Notes: generated from the letters alone by a model not told the origin. A stretch of DNA of 64,000 nucleotides from Bacillota bacterium (GCA_016281935.1 JAEEJN010000078.1:81059-145058), one strand, 5' to 3'; counted from the stretch's first letter, positions 27,063-40,499 are shown. Made by a program: numbers and translations.

Positions 27063-28539
27063 AGATATGAACAGCCGTCTCCAGGCAGTCGAGGAAGTCA
27101 TCTCACGCGGACCTTTCGCACCGACCTGGGAATCCCTTTCGAAATACCGTGTGCCGGAATGGTTCCGCTGCGCCCGCCTGGGCATCTTCATCCACTGGGG
27201 CGTCTACAGTGTGCCCGCTTTCGGGAATGAGTGGTATCCTCGGAACATGTATATCGAGGGAAGCCGTGAATACCGGCACCATCTAGAGACCTATGGACCC
27301 CACAGGGATTTCGGTTACAAGGATTTCATCCCCATGTTCAAAGCGGAAAAATTCGATCCGAAAGCCTGGGCCAAGCTCTTTCGAAAGGCCGGAGCTCAGT
27401 ATGTCGTTCCTGTCGCGGAACATCATGACGGATTCCAGATGTATGCCAGCGATCTCTCTCACTGGAACGCAGCGGAAAAAGGCCCCTGCCGGAATGTTCT
27501 CGGTGAACTGGGTGAAGCTGTCCGTTCGGAAGGCCTGATACTCGGTGCTTCCACCCACCGCATCGAGCACTGGTTTTTCCTGGGCCACGGCAAAAATTTT
27601 GACAGCGACGTGAAAGAGCCGCTGAAGATCGGCGATCTCTACTGGCCCTCTATGGAGGAACCTGCAAACCACCATGATGTGACGCCTCCGTGTGTTCCCA
27701 CAGAGGAATATATGAACGACTGGCTCCTTCGCACCTGTGAGATCATCGACCGATACCAGCCACAGGAACTGTATTTCGACTGGTGGATCCAGATCGAGAT
27801 CATGAAGCCCTACCTGCAGCGTTTGGCGGCCTACTATTACAACCGCGCCGCAGAATGGGGCAAAGAGGTCGTGATTGCCTACAAACATGATGCTTTCGCG
27901 TACGGGACCGCAGTCATCGACATCGAACGCGGACAGTTCGCGAATCCCATGCCTTTCATCTGGCAGACGGATACAGCGATCGCAAAGAATTCCTGGTGTT
28001 ATACGGATGGCAACCAGTTCAAAGATCCGAGAGACATCATCTGCGATCTGCTGGACATTATCTCCAAGAACGGGCGCATGCTCCTGAACGTCGGTCCCAA
28101 GTCCGACGGAACGATCTCTGAAGAAGATACAGAGGTGCTCGAGGCGATCGGGGACTGGATGGAAAAGAACCGTGAAGGTGTCATTGGGACACTGCCCTGG
28201 AAAAAATACGGTGAAGGTCCTACGCAGGTTGCAGAAGGTCAGTTCACAGACGGAGTGGACAGAGGATTCACCAAAGAAGATTTTCGTTTCATGGCGCACG
28301 CAAACGACATCTTCGCATTCTGCCTGAATTTCCCGGAAGACGGAAAGATCCGCATCCGCTCTCTCGGCCTTCTGGACAACCGAAGCAAACCGGAATTTGC
28401 CGGTACGGTCGACAAAGTCGAAGTCCTCGGATATCCGGATGCCGTGATTGAATGGGAACGAACCCCGGAAGGCATGGAAATCCATGTCAACGGCGTGAGC
28501 ACGCGTATGCCCGTCGGATTCAGGATCACTGTCCGATAA
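27052..28539 (+). CDS. Alpha-L-fucosidase, GH29
   Basis: WFRCARLGIFIHWGVYSVPAFGNEWYPRNMY, YVVPVAEHHDGF, YFDWW; GGAAAGG RBS lies inside the preceding ORF. Confidence 0.92.
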   Translation: MYPEDMNSRLQAVEEVISRGPFAPTWESLSKYRVPEWFRCARLGIFIHWGVYSVPAFGNEWYPRNMYIEGSREYRHHLETYGPHRDFGYKDFIPMFKAEKFDPKAWAKLFRKAGAQYVVPVAEHHDGFQMYASDLSHWNAAEKGPCRNVLGELGEAVRSEGLILGASTHRIEHWFFLGHGKNFDSDVKEPLKIGDLYWPSMEEPANHHDVTPPCVPTEEYMNDWLLRTCEIIDRYQPQELYFDWWIQIEIMKPYLQRLAAYYYNRAAEWGKEVVIAYKHDAFAYGTAVIDIERGQFANPMPFIWQTDTAIAKNSWCYTDGNQFKDPRDIICDLLDIISKNGRMLLNVGPKSDGTISEEDTEVLEAIGDWMEKNREGVIGTLPWKKYGEGPTQVAEGQFTDGVDRGFTKEDFRFMAHANDIFAFCLNFPEDGKIRIRSLGLLDNRSKPEFAGTVDKVEVLGYPDAVIEWERTPEGMEIHVNGVSTRMPVGFRITVR

Positions 28540-28560
28540 TCCAAGAACAGATAACGAAAA

Positions 28561-28584
28561 GGCAGCCATGAACGGCTGCCTTGT
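28561..28584. terminator. Hairpin terminator between convergent genes
   Basis: ggcagcc-atgaac-ggctgcc followed by ttgttt. Confidence 0.65.
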
Positions 28585-28604
28585 TTCTTTGGTTTCGATG
28601 CGTA

Positions 28605-30089
28605 TTACTGATGGAACAGTTTTTTCGCCTGATAGTGAGGTTCGCAGGTAAGATTGATGCCCAGCTTCTTCATCGTGTTCATGTCCACCTGGGAAAGGAT
28701 CACGGTAGAGTGTGCTTCACATCCGGCTAGTTTGGGCAGTTGCTCCAGAGCATACTTCGCTCCGGGATCCGTCACCGCACAGATAGCAAGAGCGAGCAGG
28801 ATCTCGTCCGTATGCAGACGCGGATTGTGATTGCCCAGATGATCGACTTTCAGATGCTGGATCGGCTCGATGATCGCAGGGGACATGAGCGGAATCTCGT
28901 GCGGGATGCCTCCCAGCGCCTTCAGCGCGTTGATCAGCATGGCGGATGTCGCCCCCAGAAGGGAACTGTTCTTTCCTGTCACGACTCGTCCATCCGGCAG
29001 CTCCAGAGCCGTAGCCGGACCGTTCGTTGCCTCTGCGCGGGCAAGTGCCGCTTCGATGCAGGGTCTTTCCGAAATGGCGATCTTCGCCTGGTTCATCAGG
29101 AGCTCCAGTTTCATCACCGTATCACCTACGGCTTCGTCTCCTTTTCTCCGGGCGCACATTGCGTCGTAATAACGGCGGATAATCTCGAGCCGCGCAGCAC
29201 GGCGTACGACGTCGTCGTCGCTGATGCAGTAGCCGACCATGTTCACGCCCATATCCGTCGGGCTCTGATAGGGGCATGAGCCGGAGATCATCTCAAGCAT
29301 TGCCCGAAGAACGGGGAAAATCTCTACATCACGGTTATAGTTGACGGTCGTTTCTCCGTAAGCCTCCAGATGGAAAGGGTCAATCATGTTGACATCGTCG
29401 AGATCAGCCGTGGCGGCTTCATAAGCCAGATTGACGGGATGATTCAGAGGCAGATTCCATACGGGGAACGTTTCGAACTTGGCATATCCGGAACGGATAT
29501 CCCGTTTATAATCGTGATAAAGCTGAGAAAGGCAGGTCGCCATTTTCCCGCTTCCCGGACCGGGAGCCGTCACGACCACGAGCGACCGGCTCGTCTCGAT
29601 GTATTCGTTGCGGCCGAAGCCTTCATCCGATACGATCATGCGGACACTGGAGGGATATCCCTCGATCGTATAGTGACGGAAAACGTTCAATCCGAGCTGT
29701 TTCAGCCTTTTCTCGAATGCAAGAGTAGCGGGTTTGTCCTCATAACGCGTGATAACCACGCTTCCCACGAACAGGCCTTTACCGCGGAATGCGTCGATCA
29801 AACGCAGCACATCCTGGTCATAGGTGATGCCGAGATCCCCGCGGACTTTGTTCTTTTCGATATCGCTCGAATTGATGGCAATGACGATCTCCGCCTGATC
29901 TCGAAGCTGGAGCAGCATATTGATCTTGCTGTCAGGCTGAAAACCCGGAAGCACTCTGGACGCATGATAGTCATCGAACAGCTTGCCGCCGAATTCCAGA
30001 TAGAGTTTTCCGCCGAACTGTTCAATGCGCTGACGGATATGTTCCGATTGGAGTTTCAGATATTTGTCATGATCAAATCCGATTTCCAT
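28605..30089 (-). CDS. DUF1846 (UPF0371) family protein
   Basis: MEIGFDHDKYLKLQSEHIRQRIEQFGGKLYLEFGGKLFDDYHASRVLPGFQPDSKI is family-typical; RBS GGAGGACATC. Confidence 0.9.
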   Translation of the reverse strand: MEIGFDHDKYLKLQSEHIRQRIEQFGGKLYLEFGGKLFDDYHASRVLPGFQPDSKINMLLQLRDQAEIVIAINSSDIEKNKVRGDLGITYDQDVLRLIDAFRGKGLFVGSVVITRYEDKPATLAFEKRLKQLGLNVFRHYTIEGYPSSVRMIVSDEGFGRNEYIETSRSLVVVTAPGPGSGKMATCLSQLYHDYKRDIRSGYAKFETFPVWNLPLNHPVNLAYEAATADLDDVNMIDPFHLEAYGETTVNYNRDVEIFPVLRAMLEMISGSCPYQSPTDMGVNMVGYCISDDDVVRRAARLEIIRRYYDAMCARRKGDEAVGDTVMKLELLMNQAKIAISERPCIEAALARAEATNGPATALELPDGRVVTGKNSSLLGATSAMLINALKALGGIPHEIPLMSPAIIEPIQHLKVDHLGNHNPRLHTDEILLALAICAVTDPGAKYALEQLPKLAGCEAHSTVILSQVDMNTMKKLGINLTCEPHYQAKKLFHQ

Positions 30090-30292
30090 GATGTCCTCCT
30101 CACCGTCGCAGCGATACCGTAAGTTCCGGCACGCACTCCCAACAAAACAAGATGATACCAAAAACCGCCGCTATTTTCAATCTCTTTTGCAAACATGACG
30201 AAGAGAAATCCCCGACTCTTTCCGGATCATCACGCAGACAAAACAAAGCCGGATCACGTCAGACGTGTCCGGCTTCATGTTCTCTCGTTCGG

Positions 30293-31834
30293 TTATTTGG
30301 CTGTGTCGCTCACGCGGGTCTCGCGAATGACATTCACCTTGATCTGTCCGGGGTATTCCATCTCGGACTCGATCCTGTGGGCAATCTCTCGGGCAAGAAG
30401 CACCATCTGATCATCGCCGATCTTCTCGGGGATCACGGCGATGCGGATCTCGCGCCCAGCCTGGATCGCATAGGACTTGTCGACGCCTTCGAAGGAATTA
30501 GCGATCGATTCCAGCTGCTCAAGTCTCTTGATATAGTTCTCAAGGCTCTCGCGTCTTGCTCCGGGACGGGCTCCTGAAATGGCATCCGCCGCCTGAACGA
30601 GCAGTGCTTCCACGGTCTGAGGCTCGATATCGTTGTGATGAGCCGCGATGATATGAATAATCTCGTTGCTCTCACGGTACTTACGGGCGATATCCACGCC
30701 AATCTTGACGTGCGTGCCTTCAACTTCATGGTCGATGGCTTTGCCGATATCATGCAGCAGTCCGCCCCTCTTGGCCAGTCTCACGTCTGCGCCGAGTTCG
30801 GCAGCCAGCATGCCGGCCAGATTGGCCACTTCGATAGAATGGTTCAGGACGTTCTGTCCGTAACTTGTACGGTAACGCATCCGTCCGAGGATCTTGACCA
30901 TCTCGGGATGGATACCCGTGATGCCCACCTGGAAGAGTGCGGCTTCTCCCGCTTCGCGGATTGCCGTATCCACTTCCTTCTGTGCTTTCGCGACCATCTC
31001 TTCGATTCTCGCCGGATGGATGCGGCCGTCCACGACGAGCTTTTCCAAAGCCAGCCTGGCGACTTCGCGGCGTACGGGATCGAATGCAGACAGGATTACG
31101 GCTTCCGGTGTGTCGTCGATGATGAAATCCACGCCGGTGGCCTGTTCAAGGGTCCGGATATTGCGGCCTTCACGGCCGATGATGCGGCCCTTCATTTCCT
31201 CGTTGGGAAGGTTGACGACGGAAACGGTAGCTTCCGCGACATGATCGGCGGCTGTCCTCTGGATCACGTCCGCCAAGATCTCCCGCGTCATGCGGTCCGC
31301 ATCCGCTTTGGTGTCTCTTTCGATATTGCGGATAAGTACTGCGGCATCGTGCCGGGTCTCTTCTTCCACGTTCTGAAGGATCAGCTGCTTGGCTTCTTCC
31401 GTAGTCAGTCCGGAGATCCTTTCCAGTTCCGCCAGCTGCTGTTCATACAGCTTCTGAGCTTTCTCTCTGAGCGCGGCTGCCTCTTCCCTTGCCTGCGCAA
31501 CTTTTTCTTCCCGCACTTCCAGTGCGGCGGTCTTCATGTCGAGCGTGTCTTCTTTCTGCTGCAGCCGACGTTCCACGCGGCTGATCTCACTGCGGCGGTC
31601 ACGGATCTCCTTGTCCGCTTCTGCCCTGAGACGATGAGTTTCTTCTTTGGCTTCCAGTATGGCTTCCTTTTTGGCTTTATCCGCAGCTTCCTGACTCTCT
31701 TCCAGAAGCTTGCGCGCGATATCCTGTGCATTGCCGATCTTTGCTTCGGAAACCGATTTACGATACTGATATCCGGCCCATGCCGCGATAACGGCAATGG
31801 CCAGGCAAATCAAAACGATCCAATACCATTCCAC
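30293..31834 (-). CDS. rny: Ribonuclease Y
   Basis: N-terminal TM + coiled coil, KH domain ([38 protein letters not shown]), HD domain ([19 protein letters not shown]). Confidence 0.96.
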   Translation of the reverse strand: MEWYWIVLICLAIAVIAAWAGYQYRKSVSEAKIGNAQDIARKLLEESQEAADKAKKEAILEAKEETHRLRAEADKEIRDRRSEISRVERRLQQKEDTLDMKTAALEVREEKVAQAREEAAALREKAQKLYEQQLAELERISGLTTEEAKQLILQNVEEETRHDAAVLIRNIERDTKADADRMTREILADVIQRTAADHVAEATVSVVNLPNEEMKGRIIGREGRNIRTLEQATGVDFIIDDTPEAVILSAFDPVRREVARLALEKLVVDGRIHPARIEEMVAKAQKEVDTAIREAGEAALFQVGITGIHPEMVKILGRMRYRTSYGQNVLNHSIEVANLAGMLAAELGADVRLAKRGGLLHDIGKAIDHEVEGTHVKIGVDIARKYRESNEIIHIIAAHHNDIEPQTVEALLVQAADAISGARPGARRESLENYIKRLEQLESIANSFEGVDKSYAIQAGREIRIAVIPEKIGDDQMVLLAREIAHRIESEMEYPGQIKVNVIRETRVSDTAK

Positions 31835-31926
31835 GGGTCTTTCAACACCTGCCTTTCTCTTTCATATTTCCAAAAAAAGAATAGTATACGCAATGATAAG
31901 GGGTAGAACGAGAATACCCCTAAAAG

Positions 31927-31955
31927 ATTATAATTATAATCAAGAACTCTGTCAA
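31927..31955 (-). promoter_or_regulatory. Perfect-consensus SigA promoter for rny
   Basis: Minus strand TTGACA (31955-31950) - 17 nt - TATAAT (31932-31927). Confidence 0.85.
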
Positions 31956-32092
31956 GGAGACCTGCATCAGTTTATGCATAAGAATGAATATCTCACCTTT
32001 CAAACAGGTCCCCGGCATATATATATCGTCCACGCACATAAACCTGCCTGCATCTGACAGCAGGCAGCAGGTATCATCCCGTTTCTGCACAG

Positions 32093-32126
32093 AAAACGGC
32101 GGCACGGTCATCATTCCGTGCCGCCG
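32093..32126 (-). terminator. recA Rho-independent terminator
   Basis: CGGCGGCACGG-8 nt-CCGTGCCGCCG then TTTT on the minus strand. Confidence 0.88.
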
Positions 32127-32143
32127 ATGTATCAGAGCATCGT

Positions 32144-33151
32144 TTACTGCTCTTCTTCAGTTGTGTCCCGTCCCAGGGCCTTCGCTCTGATCTTGGCCTC
32201 AAGTTCAGCCGCTTCTTCAGGATTTTCCACAAAGTAACGGCGCGCGTTTTCGCGTCCCTGACCGATGCGGTTGTCCTTGTAGGAGAACCAGGCTCCGGAT
32301 TTGGTCACGAGTTCGTATTCCACACCGAGATCCAGAAGACTTCCCTCCTTGGAGATCCCCGTACCGTACATGATATCGAATTCGGCCTGTCTGAAAGGCG
32401 GAGCCATCTTGTTCTTCACGACTTTGACACGGGTACGGTTGCCCACGACTTCGCTGCCCTGTTTCAGGCTCTCGATCCTCCGGATGTCCAGACGGACAGA
32501 AGCATAGAACTTGAGCGCGCGTCCGCCGGTCGTCGTTTCCGGATTCCCGTACATGACGCCGATCTTCTCACGCAGCTGGTTGATGAAGATGATGCAGGTG
32601 TTGGTCTTGTTGACGGCCCCGGCGAGTTTGCGCAATGCCTGAGCCATGAGGCGAGCCTGAGCACCCACGTGGGAATCACCCATATCGCCGTCGATCTCAC
32701 TCTTGGGAACGAGTGCCGCCACAGAGTCGACGACCAGAATATCGATGGCCGCGCTGCGCACAAGAGCATCTGCGATTTCCAGCGCCTGCTCACCGGTGTC
32801 CGGCTGAGAGAGATACAGGTCATCAAGCACGACGCCCAGATTCTGAGCATAATTCACATCAAGGGCATGTTCTGCATCGATGAACGCAGCGATGCCGCCT
32901 CTCTTCTGTGCCTCGGCGATGCAGTGCAGAGCGAGTGTCGTTTTGCCGGAGGATTCCGGTCCGTAAATCTCAATGATGCGGCCGCGCGGAACACCGCCGA
33001 TACCTAAAGCAAGATCCAGTTCCAGGCAGCCGGTGGGGATCACATCCACCTGGATCGCCTGCTGGTCGCCCATGCGCATAATGGAACCTTTGCCGAATTG
33101 TTTTTCGATCTGAGCCAGTGCCTGCTCCAATGCTTTCTGTTTATCGTCCAT
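32144..33151 (-). CDS. recA: Recombinase A
   Basis: [57 protein letters not shown]. Confidence 0.98.
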   Translation of the reverse strand: MDDKQKALEQALAQIEKQFGKGSIMRMGDQQAIQVDVIPTGCLELDLALGIGGVPRGRIIEIYGPESSGKTTLALHCIAEAQKRGGIAAFIDAEHALDVNYAQNLGVVLDDLYLSQPDTGEQALEIADALVRSAAIDILVVDSVAALVPKSEIDGDMGDSHVGAQARLMAQALRKLAGAVNKTNTCIIFINQLREKIGVMYGNPETTTGGRALKFYASVRLDIRRIESLKQGSEVVGNRTRVKVVKNKMAPPFRQAEFDIMYGTGISKEGSLLDLGVEYELVTKSGAWFSYKDNRIGQGRENARRYFVENPEEAAELEAKIRAKALGRDTTEEEQ

Positions 33152-33167
33152 AAGATGCCTCCGATTT

Positions 33168-33196
33168 TGATAGTTCCATTATATCAGATATAGAGT
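33168..33196 (-). promoter_or_regulatory. SigA-type promoter for recA
   Basis: Minus strand cTTGCGC-17 nt-TATAATgg upstream of recA (coordinates approximate by a few nt). Confidence 0.6.
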
Positions 33197-33214
33197 GACA
33201 GCGCAAGAGAAAAA

Positions 33215-33228
33215 CGAACATACATTCG
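33215..33228. promoter_or_regulatory. LexA/DinR box-like operator upstream of recA
   Basis: CGAACATACATTCG versus Firmicutes SOS consensus CGAAC-N4-GTTCG (one mismatch), just upstream of the recA -35. Confidence 0.75.
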
Positions 33229-33243
33229 TGATCTGGTTCCCCC

Positions 33244-34479
33244 TTACGAACGTTTTTCCAGTTCTTTTCTCAGCATATCCAGCGCTTCAAGTGCGGCGCC
33301 GCGGCGGTTCTGCGTTCGCGAGCGATTGCCGCGTCTCTCCACGACCCGGGTACCTTCCGGCGTTGCGAGCGCCACATAAATCAGGCCCACGGGCTTCGTA
33401 TCCGTTCCGCCTCCGGGCCCCGCGATACCGGTAGTCGCCAGCGCATAGGTCGCTCCGGACGTCCTGCGCATACCTTCCGCCATTTCTCTTGCGGTCTCTT
33501 CCGACACAGCTCCATGGAGCTCCAGGGTCTTTGCACTGACCCCGAGCCTGCGCATCTTGGCTTCGTTGCTGTAGGTCACACAGCCTTCCAGAAACACGTC
33601 CGAACTGCCCGGGATATCCACGATAGACGAAGCGATCATGCCGCCCGTGCAGGATTCCGCGCATGCGACAGTTGCTCCGTGCCGCTTCAGAAGATCCAGG
33701 ACGACTTCCGGCATTTCTCTGCCGTCCCACGAAAGGATGCTGTCACCGAACAGTTTCTCTATCTTATGTTCCATAGGGACAAGAAGAGATTCCGCATCTT
33801 CACGCGCAGCCGCAGAGGCCGTTGCCCGGAGAACGATATCTCCGTTCCCCACGTATGTGGCGAGCGTGGGATTGGCCGAATCCAGCAGATCACCCAGGCG
33901 ATATGCGATCGCCGATTCCCCGATGCCGTAGATATGGATGAACCGGGAGACCATGATACGTCCTGCCCTTTCCAGAAGATACGGCTTCACATGATCCGTG
34001 AACATGGGATTCAGTTCTCTAGGAGGACCGGGCAGGATCACGACGATCTTGCCGTCTCTGTCCAGAAGGCAGCCCGGAGCCGTCCCGTTCGGATTCGGAA
34101 GGATCTTTGCACCTTCAGGGAACCATACCTGTTTGAAATTGTTGGGAGTGCATTCTCTCCCCATCATCTCGAACCGGGCCAAAAGTTCCTGCCGGGATGC
34201 CGGATCCTCTTTCATGGCAAGTCCGAGCGCTTCCGCGGCGGTTTCCTTTGTCAGATCGTCAGGAGTCGGTCCGAGGCCTCCCGTCAGGATCAGAAGATCA
34301 CTCCGTTCCAGAGATGTGACAATCTGTTCCTTCAGACGTGCTGGATTATCCCCCACAACGGTATGGTAGTAGACCCCGATCCCCATTTCACGGAGCTCCC
34401 GGGAAAGGAACTGGGCATCCGTATTGGCGATCTGTCCCATGAGGAGCTCTGTACCGACGGATAAGATCTCCGAACGCAT
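33244..34479 (-). CDS. cinA: CinA competence/damage-inducible protein
   Basis: SEILSVGTELLMGQIANTDAQFLSRELREMGIGVYYHTVVGDN; C-terminal CAESCTGGMIASSIVDIPGSS. Confidence 0.95.
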   Translation of the reverse strand: MRSEILSVGTELLMGQIANTDAQFLSRELREMGIGVYYHTVVGDNPARLKEQIVTSLERSDLLILTGGLGPTPDDLTKETAAEALGLAMKEDPASRQELLARFEMMGRECTPNNFKQVWFPEGAKILPNPNGTAPGCLLDRDGKIVVILPGPPRELNPMFTDHVKPYLLERAGRIMVSRFIHIYGIGESAIAYRLGDLLDSANPTLATYVGNGDIVLRATASAAAREDAESLLVPMEHKIEKLFGDSILSWDGREMPEVVLDLLKRHGATVACAESCTGGMIASSIVDIPGSSDVFLEGCVTYSNEAKMRRLGVSAKTLELHGAVSEETAREMAEGMRRTSGATYALATTGIAGPGGGTDTKPVGLIYVALATPEGTRVVERRGNRSRTQNRRGAALEALDMLRKELEKRS

Positions 34480-35018
34480 CAGAACCTCCAGACGTCACGG
34501 GACGCAAGGATGTATTCCACGAGCGAAAGGATCGTAAGGATCGCCGCGAGAGCAAGAAATACGATACCCGTCACGGACATCCATGCCGCAAGGAACAGCT
34601 GCGCGAATGCGAGGAGAAGGATGCCTACATCCTGCAGCACCGTCTTTGCTTTGCCCAGATAGGACGCAGGGATGACTTCCCCGCGTTTTCCGGCCGCCGC
34701 GATACGGAGTCCGGACATGACGAGCTCCCGCATGAGGAAAAGCCAGACCAGAAGCCAGGGGAACGCACCAAGATGAGCAAGCGGCAGAGCCAGCGTGAAA
34801 AAGAGGGCCTTGTCAGCAATGGGATCCATGGCAGCACCGAAGTCCGTCTCACTGTCCGTCCTTCGTGCGATCCATCCGTCGGCAAGATCGGTCAGAGCGG
34901 CAAAGAGGCCAAGGAAGGCCGCGATGCCCCATCCGACACGCCCGCCTGCCCACGCGGCGATTAAGATCAGAGGCAATACCGCAATGCGTCCGAGCGTAAG
35001 CTTGTTCGGCAGATTCAT
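34479..35018 (-). CDS. pgsA: CDP-diacylglycerol--glycerol-3-phosphate 3-phosphatidyltransferase
   Basis: NLPNKLTLGRIAVLPLI; CDP-alcohol phosphotransferase motif DLADGWIARRTDSETDFGAAMDPIADK. Confidence 0.94.
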   Translation of the reverse strand: MNLPNKLTLGRIAVLPLILIAAWAGGRVGWGIAAFLGLFAALTDLADGWIARRTDSETDFGAAMDPIADKALFFTLALPLAHLGAFPWLLVWLFLMRELVMSGLRIAAAGKRGEVIPASYLGKAKTVLQDVGILLLAFAQLFLAAWMSVTGIVFLALAAILTILSLVEYILASRDVWRF

Positions 35019-35019
35019 T

Positions 35020-36359
35020 TCATTCCACCAGTTCATCCTGCACCTCCCCAAACAGATCGTATTCTTCAGACCGGGTCACTTTCACCGGCACGAAGCTTCC
35101 TAGCGAAAGAGCTTTTTCGCTGGTAAAGCGGGTGATTCCATCGATCTCCGGCGCCTGGTACATGCTCCTGCCCAGATAGACCCCGGGCGTTTCCTCTTCT
35201 TCGACGAGGATCTCAAGCGTGCTGCCGACAAACCGTGCCAGCCGTTCGCGTGAAACTTCCTGCTGAGCCAGCATCAGCTTTTCGAAACGTCCCTGCGCAG
35301 TCCTTTTTGCAGGGCGTCCCTCCATCTTCTCGGCGGCTGTTCCTTCTTCGGGACTGAATACGAAAGCTCCGAGCGCATCGAAGGGATATTCCCGGATGAA
35401 CTTCAGGAGCCGCGCAAACGACTGCCGGGTCTCTCCGGGGAAACCGACCATCATGGTCGTACGTACATTAATCTTCCGCCGCATGGAACGGAGTTTGCTC
35501 ATAAGAGCCGTCAGCTCTTCATAACGGCTGCGGCGGCGCATCTTTTTGAGGACATCGTCGTCCGCATGCTGCATGGGAAGATCGAGATAAGGGCAGATTT
35601 TTTCTTCCGTTTCGACAACTTCCAGCAGTTCATCCGTGACCCTCTCAGGATAAGCATACAGGAAACGGATCCAGTGAAGGTCCTCAATTTCTGCCAGTTT
35701 TCGAAGCAGTTCCGGCAGACGGCCCTTCCCATACAGATCCTCACCGTACCGCGTCGTATCCTGCGCGATCACGACCAGTTCACGGACGCCCTGAGAAGCC
35801 AGTTCACGGGCTTCCCGGATCAGTTCTTCCATGGGCCGGGACCGAAACGGTCCGCGGATCATCGGAATGGCACAGAAAGCACATGCATTGCTGCATCCTT
35901 CCGCTATTTTGAGATAGGCATACCAAGGCGGTGTGGACAGTACTCTATCCGCATATCCGGCGACTTTCCGGTCGATCGCTACGGAAACGACAGGTTTGTC
36001 GGAAGCCATCGCCTGCTCTAAGAAGCCACAGATCTCTCCATACTGTGTCGTTCCGAGAAACAGATCCACTTCAGGAAGAAGATCTACGAGCTGCCGTCCG
36101 TATCTTCCGGAAAAGCAGCCTGTCATGCCCAGAAGGCGGCATTTGCCTTCCTGCTTGTATTTTGAGAGCTCGAGCGTCTCTTCCACCGCTTCGGATTTTG
36201 CGCTTTCGATGAAGCCGCAGGTATTCACAAGAATGATCTCAGCCTGGGCAGGATCCTGAACCATACGGTACCCGTCTTCATTCAGACGGGATGCCATGAC
36301 CTCGGCATCCGTCCGATTCTTGCTGCATCCGAGGCTCAGAATATAGTAGGTCTCACGCT

Positions 36360-36363
<4 letters not shown>
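35020..36363 (-). CDS. rimO: Ribosomal protein uS12 methylthiotransferase
   Basis: SLGCSKNRTDAEVM, radical-SAM CxxxCxxC (EGCSNACAFCAIP), TRAM domain. Confidence 0.95.
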
Positions 36364-38852
<2,489 letters not shown>

Positions 38853-39162
38853 GACGACGTTCCTCCATAATAAAGATTAGTATATTCAAATGATACCTAT
38901 TCTTGAAGGATTTTTCAAGTTAAACAGCCTTTTTCATCGTTTTCGTCCGCACTTTCCGGCCTTTTCGCCTCTGCAGCGGATCCCTTTCACTGATTTTCTT
39001 TGCCTGCCGGAGGATTTATGCTACAATACGAAAAGCGGATACATCTTGCTGCATCTGCCTCAGATTCCATGCCCTGTAGCCTCCCGGCCCCGCTGTTCAT
39101 CCGATGACCGGCATGACAGAAAGCGGATCTGTTCCGAAAGCCACAGAGAAAAGAAGGTATAT

Positions 39163-40368
39163 ATGAAGATCATCGTCCAGAAATTCGGAGGTACCAGCGT
39201 TTCCACTCCCGAACGCAGGGCACTGCTGACCGAACACGTGCTCCGTGCGGTCGGTCAGGGATACAAAGTCGCGGTCGTCGTCTCCGCCATGGGACGCAAA
39301 GGCGATCCCTATGCCACTGATACGCTTCTTTCTCTCGGACAGAACGCATATCCACAGCTCTCCGCAAGGGAGAAGGATCTGCTCATGTCGTGCGGGGAAA
39401 CCATCTCCGCAGTGGTCGTGGCCGGATGTCTGCAGTCAGCCGGTCTGTCCTCCAGAGCGTTCACAGGTGCACAGGCAGGCGTGTTTACGGACAGTACATT
39501 TGGAGCGGCATCCTGCCTGCATGTGGACCCGCGCGCACTTAACGAGTGTCTTGAGAAAGATATCATACCTGTTGTCACCGGTTTTCAGGGGATAGACTCG
39601 CAGGGAGACATCACAACTCTTGGCCGAGGCGGCAGTGATACGACAGCAGCACTCCTCGGCGTCGCACTCAAAGCAGAGATGGTGGAGATCTACACAGACG
39701 TAGACGGCATCATGACGGCTGATCCCCGCATCACACCCAATGCACGTGTCCTGCACAGCATCTCCTATGATGAAGTCTACCAGATGGCGGACAACGGCGC
39801 CGGCGTCATCCATCCCAGGGCCGTCGACGTCGCAATGAGAGGCAACGTCCCTCTTCTGATCCGGAATGCCATGAGCGACGCGCAGGGCACTCTGGTCACG
39901 CATCCCGCCGGCATGGCCGCAGATATCACCGGGGATGAAACGGTCGCCAACATTTCCGTGCTCCGCAAACGCACACAGGCAATCCTGAAGCAGACAGATC
40001 CCGCTCAGGTACAGGAGATCCTCCAGCTTCTCGCAAAGGCCCGCGTCTCCATCGACTTGATAAACCTGTTCCCCGATTCCGCGATCTTCACTGTATCGGA
40101 CGAGGACTCCGGCGTCATGGAGCCCATTCTGGCCAATCACGGAATCCGATACACGCTTCTTCCCGGCTGCGCCAAGGTATCTGCAATCGGCGAAAAGATG
40201 CGCGGCATCCCCGGAGTCATGGCAAGAGTCCTGACAGCACTCCAGTCGCGAGGCATTGAAGTCCTTCAGACGGCAGACAGTCATATGACGATCGCCTGTC
40301 TCGTCCGAGGAGAATCCGCAGACGAAGCCGTACGGGCCCTGCACGAAGCATTCCATCTCGACCGATGA
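39163..40368 (+). CDS. lysC: Aspartate kinase
   Basis: MKIIVQKFGGTSVSTPERR, GRGGSDTTA, tandem ACT domains. Confidence 0.94.
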   Translation: MKIIVQKFGGTSVSTPERRALLTEHVLRAVGQGYKVAVVVSAMGRKGDPYATDTLLSLGQNAYPQLSAREKDLLMSCGETISAVVVAGCLQSAGLSSRAFTGAQAGVFTDSTFGAASCLHVDPRALNECLEKDIIPVVTGFQGIDSQGDITTLGRGGSDTTAALLGVALKAEMVEIYTDVDGIMTADPRITPNARVLHSISYDEVYQMADNGAGVIHPRAVDVAMRGNVPLLIRNAMSDAQGTLVTHPAGMAADITGDETVANISVLRKRTQAILKQTDPAQVQEILQLLAKARVSIDLINLFPDSAIFTVSDEDSGVMEPILANHGIRYTLLPGCAKVSAIGEKMRGIPGVMARVLTALQSRGIEVLQTADSHMTIACLVRGESADEAVRALHEAFHLDR

Positions 40369-40387
40369 TCTGTCCGAACCGACATAC

Positions 40388-40414
40388 AGCCTGCGCTTGC
40401 GTAGGCTTTTCTCT
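40388..40414 (+). terminator. Rho-independent terminator after lysC
   Basis: agcct-g-cgc-tt-gcg-t-aggct followed by TTTTCTCTTTCTTTT. Confidence 0.6.
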
Positions 40415-40499
40415 TTCTTTTCTGAATCCCACGATTCTTATCCACCATAATTTGATATTTCCTTTTATCTCTATTTGATGTATAATTTATCCGCTAATT

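Noticed and set aside
32044-32067. CTGCCTGC-atctgaca-GCAGGCAG hairpin downstream of recA terminator
   Set aside because: No T-run in either direction and a full terminator already precedes it; function cannot be supported.
38890-39162. In-frame N-terminal extension of aspartate kinase
   Set aside because: Extension is Pro/His/Cys-rich with no homology; the family start MKIIVQKFGGTS is at 39163 and a TACAAT box lies inside the extension.
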